Below, one piece after another: positions 22,490 to 34,177 of a DNA stretch of 64,000 bases. The stretch covers positions 71,773,372 through 71,837,371 of the forward strand of contig CM043953.1 in assembly GCA_014529385.2 (NCBI GenBank), given 5' to 3'. Made by a program: the position numbers and the translations under genes. The notes under the pieces are model-generated. The model saw only the letters and a list, made by a program, of their open reading frames with translations, made no database searches and was not told the DNA's origin. The number at the start of each line of letters is the position of its first letter. The first letter of the stretch is position 1. This DNA comes from Adiantum capillus-veneris (taxonomy: Eukaryota > Streptophyta > Polypodiopsida > Polypodiales > Pteridaceae).

Positions 22490-25400
22490 GGATCCGTCCA
22501 CAAAGGGAAGTAAGCCCAAAGCTTTGCGGAAAGCTTCAAGCTTCTCACGAGACAATGCCTTTGTGAAAAGATTTGCAAGGTTGTCCTATGTTGGCACATA
22601 AGCCAAGCTGATCTCTCCTGCTGAGAGCCTCTCCCTGACATAGTGGTAATGCACCTCAATGTGCTTTGTGCGAGCATGAAAAACTGGGTTCCTCGCAACT
22701 GCCATTGCGCTCTGACTGTCAGTGTAGATAGTGTTGGCAGTGTCCTGTCCAACACCCAAATCAGCCATAAGGCATCTGAGCCATACACACTCAACCGTAT
22801 CTTTGAAGACTGCCCTGTACTCAGCCTCACAACTCGAAGTGGCCACAGTAGGTTGCTTCTTGCTCAACCATGATATACATGAACTGCCAAGCATGAAACA
22901 AAAACCACTTGTGGACACTCGCATGTCAAAACAACCAGTCCAATCTGAGTCTAGAAAAGCATGTAAGTCTGGCGGCAATGATCCCCCCTTGGGATAAAAC
23001 AAGCCAAGATGTAAAGTGCCACTAAGGTAGAGAAAAATCCTCTTGACAGCCTACCGATGCCTAGACCATGGGCTATGCATCAATTTGCTGACCTGTGAGA
23101 CTGCAAATTGAATATCTGGCCTCGTGTTGCATACATAAATGAGGCAGACTCAACCGTATCTTTGAAGACTGCCCTGTACTCAGCCTCACAACTCGAAGTG
23201 GCCACAGTAGGTTGCTTCTTGCTCAACCATGATATACATGAACTGCCAAGCATGAAACAAAAACCACTTGTGGACACTCGCATGTCAAAACAACCAATCC
23301 AATCTGAGTCTAGAAAAGCATGTAAGTCTGGCGGCAATGATCCCCCCTTGGGATAAAACAAGCCAAGATGTAAAGTGCCACTAAGGTAGAGAAAAATCCT
23401 CTTGACAGCCTACCGATGCCTAGACCATGGGCTATGCATCAATTTGCTGACCTGTGAGACTGCAAATTGAATATCTGGCCTCGTGTTGCATACATAAATG
23501 AGGCAGCCAATAGCAGTTTGGTAAAGAGTGACATCAGCAGGATAGCCAGCTTCATGTAGAGTCAACTTCAAACCTGTTTTCATGGGAGTGGCAATAGGTT
23601 TGCAATCCTCAAGTCCAAACTTACATAGTAATGTCTCTATGTAACTTTTCTAACACAAGGCAATACCACCATCGCACTGCTTAAACTGTATACCCAAGTA
23701 ATGATGCAACAGCCCCAAATCTTTCATCTTGAAAGTAGCATTCAAATCAGCCTTAAATTCAGCAATATGTCTCTCATTTGGTCCAGTGATCAGCAAATCA
23801 TCAACATAAAGAACCACAATAAGAAGTACATCACCCTCACGCTTTACATACAATGTGCTTTCTGTTGGACTGTTACGAAAGCCTTGTTTGACCAAATGAG
23901 TGTCAGCTTTCTCATATCAAGCACGAGGAGATTGCTTCAACCCATACAAAGCCTACTTGCATCTGCACACTTTGTCCTGTTGTCCTTTTATGACAAAAAC
24001 ATGAGGTTGCGTTACATAAACTTCCTCAAATATGTCACCATTCAAGAAAGCAGTAACAATGTCTGATTGATGTACATCCCAACCAAAATGAGCTGCCAAT
24101 GCACATAGAAAACGCGCAGTAGTCATACGAAAAGTGGGAGCAAAAGTCTCTTCATAATCTATGCCTTTTTGGTGTGCATAACCCTTTGCAACAAGTCGAG
24201 CCTTATGGCGATCGATCTCACCATCCGGCTTGCGTTTCAACTTGTAAACCCACTTCGTACCAATGGCCTTTTTGCCAGGAGGCAAATCACATAAAGTCCA
24301 TGTGTCATTTTCTATAAGTGCATCGTATTCTGATTGCATGGCAGCCATCCAATTTTTTGAATTATGTGCTTCATCAAAAGACAGAGGCTCCTCAACATCA
24401 TGTAAGCTAGACACAGTCAAGGCATAACAATCTGATGCATAAGATGCATGGCGAGAGCCTGAACGAGTACGACTAGACAAAGGTGTATCCAATTTACTGT
24501 CACGCAAAGTGTGCACCAGCCATTTTGGCATACCTCTAGCCTGCTCACTTTCATCCCTTTCCTCATCAAGTACATCATGTACATCTGCATCAGTAATAGG
24601 CTGATCTAAAACATTTTCAGAAACCCCCATAGGCTGTACATTTACCTCATTGGAACTTACATTCGTATTTCCACCACTGAAAAGAGGCAACAAAGTGTCA
24701 TAAATGTCCTGTGAGCTTACATTACTGTCTTTAGTACATGACAGCAAGGGCTGAACAGAATCTTCCACAAACACTACATCCCGAGAAACCAGAATATGTT
24801 TTGTTTGCGGATGATACAACTTGTAACCTTTGCTTTCAGCACTATAACCAACAAAAATACATTTGACAGCCTTATCATCCAATTTTTTACGCTGCACTTG
24901 TGGCACCAAAGCATATGCCAAACAGTCAAAAACACGCATGTGCTCAATAGAAGGCTTTCTATCATGCCATGCTTCATATGGAGCGATAGACTGCAAAGCT
25001 TTCATAGGACACCTGTTAAGTACATAAGTGGCACACATGATGGCCTCAAGCCAAAAAGAATGCGGCAAAGCTTGACTTTTGACCATACATCGTGCCATTT
25101 TTGTCAGTGACCTGTTTTTCCTCTCAGAAACACCATTTTGCTGAGGTGTATAAGGCATTGTACATTGGCGTTTTATCCCACGACTAGCCAGAAATGCATT
25201 AAATTCATGAGACATATACTCCCCCCCTCAATCGGAACGGAGGGTGCCCATAGTACATTTCAAGACATTTTCAGCCATAGCCAGAAATTGTTTGAAGCAC
25301 ATAAAAACTTCGGACTTCGCTTAAAGCGGAAATACCCATGCATGCCTGGAGTAATCATCAATGAAAGTCACGAAGTACAGGTAATTGCCCAAGGACGGAG

Positions 25401-27139
25401 TTTGCATGGGCCCACAAACATCACTATGCAAAAGCTTCAACCTGCATGTGGCCCGAACTGAACCATCCTTTGGAAATTTAGAACGCTGCATCTTACCCAA
25501 AATACAGCCTTCACAAACATGTTTGACAGGTGCTTCAAGAGGCGGCAAAGAAGCAACCATATCCAATTTTTGCAAATGCAGCAAACTGGCAAAATTCAGA
25601 TGACCAAAACGTGCATGCCAAAGTTTTGCATCTGAAATAGCCCTTGAATCTGCAACAGCATTTGCAAAATTTTGTCCACACTTGTCATACAAAGTGAGCT
25701 TATACAACCCACGGTACAAAAGCCCAGATGCAACAATTTCATCACCAAAACTGAGATCATGAACTGTACATCTGTCATCCACAAATTTGACTACAAGTCC
25801 AAGTCTAGCAAGTGTGGATACAGACAAGAGATTCTTCTTGATCCCAGGTACATAAACTGCATCAACAAGTGTGAAGGAACTGCCATTAGCAGCAGTGAGC
25901 ACAATCTTTCCAACTCCCTGAACTGGATAAGAGGCACTTTTGGCACAAGTGTCTGAATTCCCATGAGGGACAGACTCGAGAGAGGTAAACAATTCACGAT
26001 GTGAGGTAATGTGCTTTGTAGCACCACTATCGAAATACCACACATGTGAATCTGCAACAACTGACAAGCATGCATCATGGACAGCAGGATTGTAAGTGCA
26101 CTCTGCGCTAAAAGCCCATTCTGCATCAACATCAGCAACACAGTCTCCTTTCACAGAAGACTCAACAATGGCTACATTTGTAGTGGAACCAGCATTTGCA
26201 GTGGAACCACCCTCTTTCTTCTTAGCCTCTTTGGCCTTCAACTTAGGACACGACTTGATCAAGTGATCATTAGCTTTACAATAATGGCAACGCATCTTCT
26301 TTTTGCCCTTATCGCCAGAATTGCCAGACGAAGTACTGCCAACAGAAGCATTAGGAACAGAATTTTTGCCACTCGCAGCAGAACCATAAGAAGTGGCTGC
26401 ATTACTATTACCACCCTTTCTTTGAGAAGCAATAAAAGCCTGTTCAACTGCACGCTATCTAGTCCTGTTTTTTCTAGAAAGTGACTCTTGCAACAGCAAT
26501 GTGCATAATGCATCAAACTTGACAACTTCAGGATTTCCTTGGGTCATCAATCTCCAAGTACTAGCAAAAGTCTGGTAGGAATCTGGTAAGGCATCAAGAA
26601 CAGTCTGCACAAGGGAACTGTCTGAAATGACTTCACCTGCAGAAATAAGCTGCTCATTGATATCCTTGACACTAGCAAGGAAAGTGTTCATATCATCTTC
26701 CTCATGCATAATCTTCGACTCCAGTTCTTTACGCAGCAAAGCAATATTTAGCCTCATTGCGGCTTGCATAAAGACCTGCTAGAATATCCCAAGCCTGTTT
26801 TGCAAATTTTGCTGAACGGATGTGAGGAACAATGGTGCGCTTCACAGAAAATGCAATCAATGCATGAGCCTACGCATCCTTAACATCCCAATGAGCTTGT
26901 TCTGCCATAGGCAAAACAACTTTAACAGCTGCAATCCTTGCAGCAAGACCTGCAACATCCTCAACATCGCCTACATCCTCAGAACGAGGACGTACATCAA
27001 TGCCCTGCACAATGTTCCAGACACCCTTTGACACAAGAACATGTTGCATCATATAAGCCCACATAGGGTAGTTGTCCCCATCCAACCTGTCCTCAACAGC
27101 AAACATCTTGAACACATCTGTGTTGTTGTTGTCAGCCAT
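22490..27139 (-). pseudogene. D gag-pol (Copia polyprotein), several lesions
   Basis: The ATG at 27139-27137 begins MADNNNTDVFKMFAVEDRLD. Order: UBN2-type gag, zinc knuckle C-H-Y-C-K-A-N-D-H-L-I-K-S-C (about 26292-26250), protease D-S-G-A-T (about 26035-26020), integrase (25800-24900), RT with Y-V-D-D (about 23808-23797) and RNase H. Open stretches of 324 and 420 codons remain. Lesions: TAG 26870-26872, one extra base near 26750, TAG 26455-26457, TAA at about 25319, TGA near 25230, TAG at 23953, TAG 23650-23652, TAG near 22588 and the 359 bp duplication at 22789-23506. The stops at 26455 and 23650 are identical to stops in A. The terminal stop seen in A is lost here. Confidence 0.88.
22789..23506 (-). 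repeat. 359 bp tandem duplication in the RNase H part of D
   Basis: Units 22789-23147 and 23148-23506 are almost identical (one difference noticed, G/A at about 22939/23298). The period is not a multiple of three, so the duplication shifts the reading frame. It is absent from A. Confidence 0.93.
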
Positions 27140-27487
27140 GGTAAATGCTACACCTGATGTGAAAACTGTTCGAAAATAGGGGAAACGGAGCGGGAACAAC
27201 CTGTGCTATATAACACAAACCGTAGAAGACTGTAAGGCACCTGTTATGCAGAAAACGGCACTGACAAAAATTCTGCACAAAATGACGAAATAGCCTGTGC
27301 AGTACTGCCTATGGTGGCAACGGAGACCGAAATGAGCCCAAATCAAAATTCTGAGCAGACCAAGATCATCGAGCTTACCCAAAATATTTTTTGACCTCCG
27401 AACGCTCGCCAAAGCTCACTGAAATCGGAGAAAGTGAGCAGGCGTGTGCTGGAGCAGCTGGCGACTAAGCCCGGGAGGACGTGACCT

Positions 27488-27499
27488 GCTCTGATACCA
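27488..27499 (-). other. D primer-binding site
   Basis: TGGTATCAGAGC on the minus strand, two bases from the D 5' LTR. Confidence 0.85.
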
Positions 27500-27501
27500 A
27501 T

Positions 27502-27728
27502 TGTTGGAATTAGGGTTGCAGAGAAACACACACAGCTTGGAGAAGACGAAGGAAGCTCAAGGCACACAATAGAGAGTGTGTTACTTAGTGTGCAATGGAA
27601 AGATAGATAGCCCTAGAGTGATGGGCATATATACAATGCACGGGGGAAAAAACCTCCTAAAGAGGGAAAAAATGCCCCGGCAGTCCTAGTGTGTTCACAC
27701 ACATCACTACCACATGTATATGGTAACA
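27502..27728 (-). repeat. D 5' LTR
   Basis: 227 bp, reverse-oriented, followed by the target duplication CTATT. Confidence 0.93.
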
Positions 27729-27733
27729 CTATT

Positions 27734-28469
27734 CGTGTCAACTTTTCATGTAGCAACGTATAGAATAATTTTTTATCATATTCAGACTTCTCGCCAATAA
27801 TTTTTCAAGATTTCTTCCAAGATCGATTGGAGTTGTGCTCTTCAAGTTACAACTAGTTCTCTGCAGGTATGGCTATGGAAGCCTAGGGCCAAATTGTGTG
27901 CAAATAGATTGGGAGGAAATGTATCTATGAATCATGGAGTTGATGTTGAACTTGTGGGTTTTTTATGTTCAATTGTGAAAGGGGAGGCCCTTGTCTTCAT
28001 ATGGAAATTGTGAAAGGGGAAGCCCTTGTCTTCATATGCATTGGTCGGCACGTGTTGTAAATCCCTGCTTTGACAGGGTTTTGCTCCTATGTCCTATGGT
28101 CCTTTGGGTGGGTGCGTGTTGGTAAATTCCCAAGGGATCATGGGCCTTTTGGTTTGGGTTTACTAAGAGTTGTTAAGGTATACTATTTGGTGTTGAGGTC
28201 AAAATTAAACGCTCTTGAGATATATAGCTACAGAGGCGTCCCACTTTTTCTTTTGCCCAACAAAGTATAGGAGCCTAATCTTGAGATTTGAGTGCTTAAA
28301 TCACTGTTTTTTGACGTTTTGACCATAGGAGAGTGTTCCTAGACCATAGGGCTACCTTTTTAGATAGTTTTGTTGCAATTTTTAGGACCTTTTGCATGAT
28401 GAGAAACTATTCAAAAATCACAATGCATGTAGAAAACGTAAGAAATGTGGAATACAATAAGGATCTAGC
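27734..28469 (+). other. Continuation of G2 3' LTR, then unassigned DNA
   Basis: The sequence after D must be contiguous with 22190 in the pre-insertion state. It contains a 35 bp-period direct repeat (27971-28005 and 28006-28040, AATTGTGAAAGGGGAGGCCC). No gene is seen. Where the LTR ends is not clear. Confidence 0.4.
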
Positions 28470-29023
28470 AAGGAGAGTAGAGAGAGATATGATGCAAAGT
28501 AGATTAGTGAAAAATCAAAAACTTTAGATTAGCACACTATTACAAAGTGATGGCATCATCCACCCATGCACTCTCAAGGTAGAGATTAGATGGCGATTTA
28601 GACAAGTAGAGCAAGTAGGAATACAAGGGACTAACAATCCCTAAACAAGGATGTACGTGTGTGCATCAAGTGTGCACACCATTCACCTTAAAATTACTCA
28701 TGAGAAGGCCTCCTTATATAGATGTAAGGGAGCCTCTAAACGCCCATGTGAAGCCGCCCTTAGATAGAAAAGTTCAAGTAGAACTCGGCCATGTGTCCAT
28801 GTGTGTGGCTGCCCTTGTGTAACCAAGTCCAAGTAGGACTCTCCCATGCGCCCATGTGTAGCCGCTTTTAGGTAGACAAGTCGACCTAGAACTTGGCCAC
28901 CGGCCAAGGAAATCCGGTGTTAGCAGCTGGACACACCCTATGGAGCTCGGCAAAATATTATTTTTTGTAACTATTCTTTGACAAAAAATCGACATTTCAC
29001 CTTTGTAAATATTGGGGCTTACA
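28470..29023 (-). repeat. Unpaired Copia-type LTR related to that of B
   Basis: On the minus strand it begins TGTAAGCCCC and contains three imperfect GGGCGGCTACACATGG motifs, then CTATATAAGGAGGC (TATA about 28711-28717) and a U5-like tail. Motifs and order resemble the B LTR. No partner or coding region was found, so it is a solo or truncated LTR. The lower boundary is approximate. Confidence 0.5.
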
Positions 29024-29045
29024 GAAGTTTCCAGATTGTATCCCA

Positions 29046-29219
29046 TATAAGGCCTAGGGTAACTGAACCTGGGATCCTCCTCCCTACCGCCCCTTATATA
29101 GGCTAGCTCCTAGCACTTGCTCTAAGCGGATCCCCAGTCCGCATTAGTCCAGCCGGCCCTTGGTCTAGGTCCCTGACCGCCTAGGTTGGGCCTTGCCCCG
29201 TAGGACCCTTGTCCTGACA
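29046..29219 (-). repeat. Gypsy LTR (about 174 bp) next to a polypurine tract
   Basis: On the minus strand a TCGAGGACGAAAAATC box and the tract CTTAAGGGGGGAGT (29225-29240) precede TGTCAGGACAAGGG (start 29219). The LTR has CTATATAAGGGG (TATA near 29095) and ends CCTTATA (29046). A GAGGACGAAAA box followed by a G-rich tract is typical of the 3' end of chromovirus Gypsy elements (Tekay/Del group), so this is likely a 3' LTR of such an element. Confidence 0.6.
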
Positions 29220-29240
29220 TTACTCCCCCCTTAAGGAAGA

Positions 29241-32200
29241 TTTTTCGTCCTCGAAAACACAAGTAGTAATATCTTCTTAAGAATAATGATGTTTTCTTTA
29301 CTGGACGTCCCATAATTGAGCCAGTTCTCTGTATGACCGATAATTGGTGCAGTGAGGAGGTTCAATGAAACCAAGAGCAACGTCTTGATTTTCAACATTG
29401 TTGTCCGTTTGCAACCACTTGGATCTAAAATGGTAACTCCATTTATGACTCACTTGAGTGTTGTAAAGAAGTAACCACAACTAAGAGTTTTCCAAAGGCA
29501 TAACCAGTTTACAGATCTTCTGAAGGTACTAGAATAATGCAAGGAAATTTTGGCGTAACTATCCATGCAGTTGTGAGCCAGATTTCCTACTCGCCTGAGT
29601 ATCTTGAAAAGTCCATAGATAGTGAATGTCCTCGTGTTAGAATTCTGAATAGTTTGGAACACAAAGAACTACATGCTCATCCCTAATGAAGGTAGCCAAC
29701 ATACCTTGTCATCACACCTGGTAAGTCCTTGACGTATGAAAGTATTGATAAAATCTCCAACCCTACCTCAACAGGTGTTCAAAGTCGAAAACCGTACTTA
29801 AGCAAATTCTAGAATAGGGAGAAAATCATCTATTCAAAAATGCGTTGTGCTAACGTATGCTCTTAGCAGATCCTTTAGCACAAGATTACTCTTTGTAATC
29901 TGCCTATCCCCTTGGATAACTGACAGTACTGAGGTGTGTTTTCCTCACGGTTTACAGACAGCCATCCTAGATGACTAGTAAACAGGGAATCACAGTAGTG
30001 TATAACATTGGTGAGGAATCAACAATGTCCTAAATAACCATTGTGGTTAACTTGGAAAAATCCACAAACGCCCAAACCGAGCCATGACCTCTATTAGTGA
30101 TTAGTAGACCCAAAAGTAATCTCATAGAGATAGTGCACATAGAGTGCAAAATGCTTCATAAGCAGCAACCTGAGGAATATGCATGCCGTTCCAAATCAGC
30201 CTTTGCTAAACACTAGGACCCATAACACCTAGTGTGCATGCATTTAGCAAAAACTAACCCGAACCTATATATCCATAATGATCTTTGCCAATACTTATGG
30301 CAATTGTGATGCGCCTAGCACGCATTAAAAGGAATGTAAATAGTTATAAAAAGAAACTAAATACGTTTAGTTGCAATCTTTTGCAAGCCTTGCTGAATTG
30401 TCTGAATCACAATAGAAGGTGAAACATTCAGCACTTCTCGGTACAGACAATGAAACTTTTTCATTAACCACTTATAGCCTTGCTATATGTATAAAAAACC
30501 ATCTGTAATGTTGTTTAGCAGTACTTGTACCTTAACAAGTCATTCTAAGTATCCAACAATTTCTGGCCACGAAATTGCTCATGATACGTCGTGCTAAAAA
30601 TGGTCTAGAAAACAGATATGACCAGCACCTAGGGACTTTGTGGTGACACATAGTTGAAATAATGGCTCCAGTGTCAGTCCAGAGACTCATATTCTCCACA
30701 TGTGGAATATGTCTCATCTAAGGATGTGTAAAAAAGAACATCCTTCAAGTACAAGATGTACTTGTGTGTGGAGGTAACTGCAAACACTCTACGACGGGAG
30801 TGAGAGGGATCCTCATTAGCCTTGCTCCACACTGGCTAAACCGAACTCCTTGAGTTCCGACACCATGTTGTATCCCATGTGACAACATGTGCCAAATTGA
30901 ACCCTACAAGTAGGTTCGTAACAGTATAAGGCAGAAAGATAGATTGGACATTTGGCCCAAAATACTTTGTGTCGACATGCCCTTGGCATGGCTCTATAAC
31001 ATTCAAGCGTACTTATACATCTTGAAAAGCCAATCAAAGCATACTAAAAATGGAAAAACACCAAATCGATAGATGCGTACCTGGAAATTTGAACGTAATG
31101 TTCACTTACTCGTATTCAAGTGGAGAGGAGCACGTCCCCTACTTGAAAAAACAAATAGCATTGCACTGGGAACCCTGGGTGTTACCTTTGCAATCCAAGC
31201 CCTTGGATTTGGAATCTACGTAGTCAAACCCCTTGGTCAGACGCTTTGTAGAAAATGCTCAACTAGCAAATAACGGTAACCAACATAGTCAACCGTGTAC
31301 AGAATGATTGGAATCAACTTGAAAAGTGTGTTTGGTCGCTACCTCGTGGTAGATTGCGGAAGTCTTTCCTTGAAAGTATAACTGGGAGAGATCAACTGTG
31401 CAGATCAATCTGTGATCCGTAATGCCTATGGGGTAATGTAGCAATCACCCGCCGGGTCTTACCCCAAAACAGTATGTCCATACACACTCCGTAGTGCTAT
31501 AGAGAGAGCAGAAGACCCACAAAAGTGAACTGCCGAGCTGTTATGGACAACAATGCTGTCACAACTGATTGCTGCATCTATACTTTCTTGTAGAGATCAG
31601 CTGCTGTGAGCTGAAGATTAGTAAAAACTCAACTTGAGTGTCGCGCTGAAAACATGTAGTGTAAAAATGACACCCTAAACATCCATAATGACAAGAATCT
31701 TCCTTGTCAATTAACGTCAATGTGTACTCCATTGGGTAGATTTGTTCGATCTTGAGAACAATCATCCAAGGAATACCAATAGGTGGGTCTTACCCTTGGC
31801 TTGACAACGGCTCTTAGCCTGTTTGGCTCATAGTCCTTATGCAAAATAGTGTTCAATCGACGAACTGATGAAGACTAATTTGAGTAGCATCTTGGCGACG
31901 TGCTAGCTGTGAGTTAGGGCACCTTGTGCTAGCTGTGAGTTAGAGCACCTTGGCTCAAGCTGACTCATGAGAAAAATATGTATCAAAAGCTTCGTAGAAG
32001 ATTTTCATTATTTCCTGAAAGAGAGAGATAGAGAACAAAAATAAGAGTATGTTGGGCGGAGGAACTTTCTGTAAGTTTGTACATTGTGTGCCCAAGCTAT
32101 GTGCTTGTACACATATTATGCCTGAATTGCAGCTTATCATATAAGCATTCCCCAGTTTTCCGGTATGACTCTCGCATCGGAGATGTACCAGAAATCCACA

Positions 32201-33160
32201 AAACTCATTCCGATCCACCTACCTTGCAGGGGTCGTGATTGTATGAGGAAGACTTAGCATTGGCTCTTTTCCCGTAAAGCAAGTCCTAGAGGTAGGTTCC
32301 TTTTAGTGTTGTTGTGTGTTGATAGCAACCAACAATCATATTAAACAATCCCTTTGTTTAGTCTGTCCGTGACAGAGATGCAAGTGTGATAGCGGAAGCA
32401 TAATCTCTGAAGCGGTGAAATTCATGCCACCTGGTTAGTATGCCTTGCATACCGTTTTGAAGCCCTTGGCGAGAGTGATGGCCTCAAACGTGAGAGCCAA
32501 AACCGTAAGTGCCTTGCACAGTTTAAACTGGTAGGGATTCTGTGAGCTGATATTCCCTATTTTGCCCATGCCCTTGATTCCAAATCAATGGGCAGTATCT
32601 TGGCACAAGGAAGAAGCCTTGCTTCATATAAAGATGTTGGTGTTGAGAGCCAATGGACGTTGCTGCAGATATCATGACAAAAATTATCGACCGTGTCGAA
32701 CAAGTTCAATTGAAATTAACCAGTACTATGTGGTAAGCATCCTCCGTCAGCATATAGAAACCGTTAAAGGAGTCAGCCATGCCGAACAACTTGCATCCTT
32801 CAACAAGTCCAGTAAGAGGTCATGCATGTCTCCTTGAGATATTAACAAATACTCCCTTGCCATGTATGCAACAAAAGTTGGAATGCTTATGTGAACGATC
32901 AGAGACCGTGCCTGTGCTTGGAGTGGGAAACGTGCATCACCTTTGATGCATTTTAAAGATATGCAATAGAGGTGATACATGCACAATAAACAAATATCAT
33001 CTGCATACCTGATTAAGTACTCTTGCCGAGGAATCTTTCCGCTGTAAGAATCGAAGGAGTTGCAATCAAGAAGAAAACCGAGAGATTATTTTCCAAATCC
33101 TACTCAATGGATGCTCTACTTCCTGAAGCAAAGGGCCTTGCCCAATTTGCAACCCCAAAT
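29241..33160. other. About 4 kb without recognisable genes
   Basis: All frames are short on both strands and no retroelement motif could be recognised. It may be a decayed interior of the Gypsy element whose 3' LTR is at 29046-29219. Its two ends carry the same LTR sequence in opposite orientation. Confidence 0.4.
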
Positions 33161-33161
33161 T

Positions 33162-33364
33162 CAGAGGTAGAAAAAGAAGGGCACCTCTACGAGGCAAGGC
33201 CCAACCTAGGGGGTTAGGGACCTAGGCCAAGGGCCAGTGCGAACTGGGGATCCGCTTAGGGCAAGTGCTAGGAGCTAGCCTATATAAGGGGAGGTAGGGA
33301 GGAGGATCCCAGGTTCAGTTACCCTAGGCCTTATATTGGTATCAGAGGTAGAAAAAGAAGGGCA
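33162..33364 (+). repeat. LTR fragment with PBS between 22 bp direct repeats
   Basis: 33184-33335 matches the LTR at 29046-29219 in the opposite orientation (TATATAAGGGG at 33281) and is followed by TTGGTATCAGAGG, an initiator-Met-type PBS. The segment is bracketed by identical 22 bp repeats at 33162-33183 and 33343-33364 (begin CAGAGGTAGAAAAAG). The second repeat overlaps the PBS. Confidence 0.7.
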
Positions 33365-33612
33365 TCCCATTTTTGACATTTAGATTGAGTAGATGGTTAA
33401 ATTGGAACATTAGCGTTTGAGATTGTAAGGTATTTATACCACTTTTGACCTTAATGAAACAAACCTTTTGTCATTTTAAAAAAGTTTTATGTCTGTGACT
33501 GAGCATATTGTGTATGAGAGAGAGTGAGAGTTTCCTCTTGATGCTACGTGCGCACCAGTGGTCGGAATCAAGTGCGGAGAAGTGCAGCGTGTTGCCCCCG
33601 ACAAGAGCTACG
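33365..33612. other. Intergenic remnant before G3
   Basis: No gene. It contains an LTR-tail-like stretch (TATTTATACCACTTTTGACCTTAATGAAAC) and a GA-rich run. Confidence 0.3.
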
Positions 33613-34158
33613 TGCGGATACCTACATTGGGGGTGTACGGTCTAGTTTTGCGAGCTCGGCCTACGAGCTTCATTTGGTGATTCGGTGAGCATATGTTATC
33701 CTTTTTCGCATTTCAGCATATCCACGCGTTCGCATTGAGTAGAGCTACATATTAGGCACTTTAGTTTTTGAAAACGATGACCTGCAAATTTTGACCAGAC
33801 ATCCTACGTGATTTTGCACCATGTGTTTAGGGTTGGGATTTTGGTTCATGGACCTTAGGGAAAGTGACCAATTGGTGTTAGTAGGGTCTCCTTCAAGTTC
33901 TGTGGCATTTCGAACACGTTTGATGGGTATTTGGCTCTTGGAAGCGTTGTAGGAAATCTCCTCTTATGCACTCTTGAAGGCTGTAGCTTAGACATTGGGT
34001 AGAGACCTCTGTAGGAATTAGTCAAGAGTCGATTGAGTGTAGGTTGACACCCTATGCTTGCTTCCACACGCCTGCGGGTCGAGCTTCGTCCTTAGCTTAC
34101 AAATCTTGTTAGATGAGTTCTCGTTGTGCTGACGTCCGTCGCAACGTATCCGCCAACA
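33613..34158 (+). repeat. G3 5' LTR
   Basis: It starts TGCGGATACCTACATTG and ends TCCGCCAACA directly before the PBS. It aligns throughout with 45429-45978. It contains one half-site AGACATCCTACG (33797-33808) of the palindrome found in the leader. Confidence 0.87.
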
Positions 34159-34159
34159 T

Positions 34160-34177
34160 TGGCACCGCTACCGGGGA
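34160..34177 (+). other. G3 primer-binding site
   Basis: TGGCACCGCTACCGGGGA closely resembles the Asp-tRNA-type PBS (TGGCGCCGTTGCCGGGGA) of plant Athila/Tat Gypsy elements. Confidence 0.8.

Larger units (their letters stand above)
22191..27728 (-). mobile_element. Ty1/Copia element D (same family as A), minus strand
   Basis: LTRs of 227 bp are at 22191-22417 and 27502-27728. The initiator-Met PBS is on the minus strand at 27488-27499. The perfect target duplication CTATT lies at 22186-22190 and 27729-27733. It is the opposite orientation to A, with the same LTR length and PBS and colinear proteins. LTR divergence is about eight bases by eye. It carries a 359 bp internal tandem duplication. 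Confidence 0.95.
5150..28200 (+). mobile_element. Ty3/Gypsy element G2, 3' part, split by nested insertions
   Basis: The left piece (about 5150-5225) encodes the C-terminal integrase segment GFSSFHLVFGKEALLPID. The right piece (21317-21775) resumes with D-I-P-A-L-K and ends with the polyprotein C-terminus. From TG at 21844 a 3' LTR follows (with TATATAA at about 22052), interrupted at 22191 by Copia D and continuing at 27734. Copia B separates the two integrase pieces. The 5' part is absent. The right end of the LTR is not defined; 28200 is a guess. Confidence 0.65.

Noticed and set aside
29298-33217. Several 60-90 codon frames as host genes
   Set aside because: Lengths are as expected by chance, no motif is recognisable, and flanking LTR fragments suggest decayed transposon interior.
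33162-33364. 22 bp direct repeats as the target duplication of an LTR element
   Set aside because: Ty3/Gypsy and Ty1/Copia duplications are 4-6 bp, and the second repeat overlaps the PBS, so it is more likely a template-switch product.
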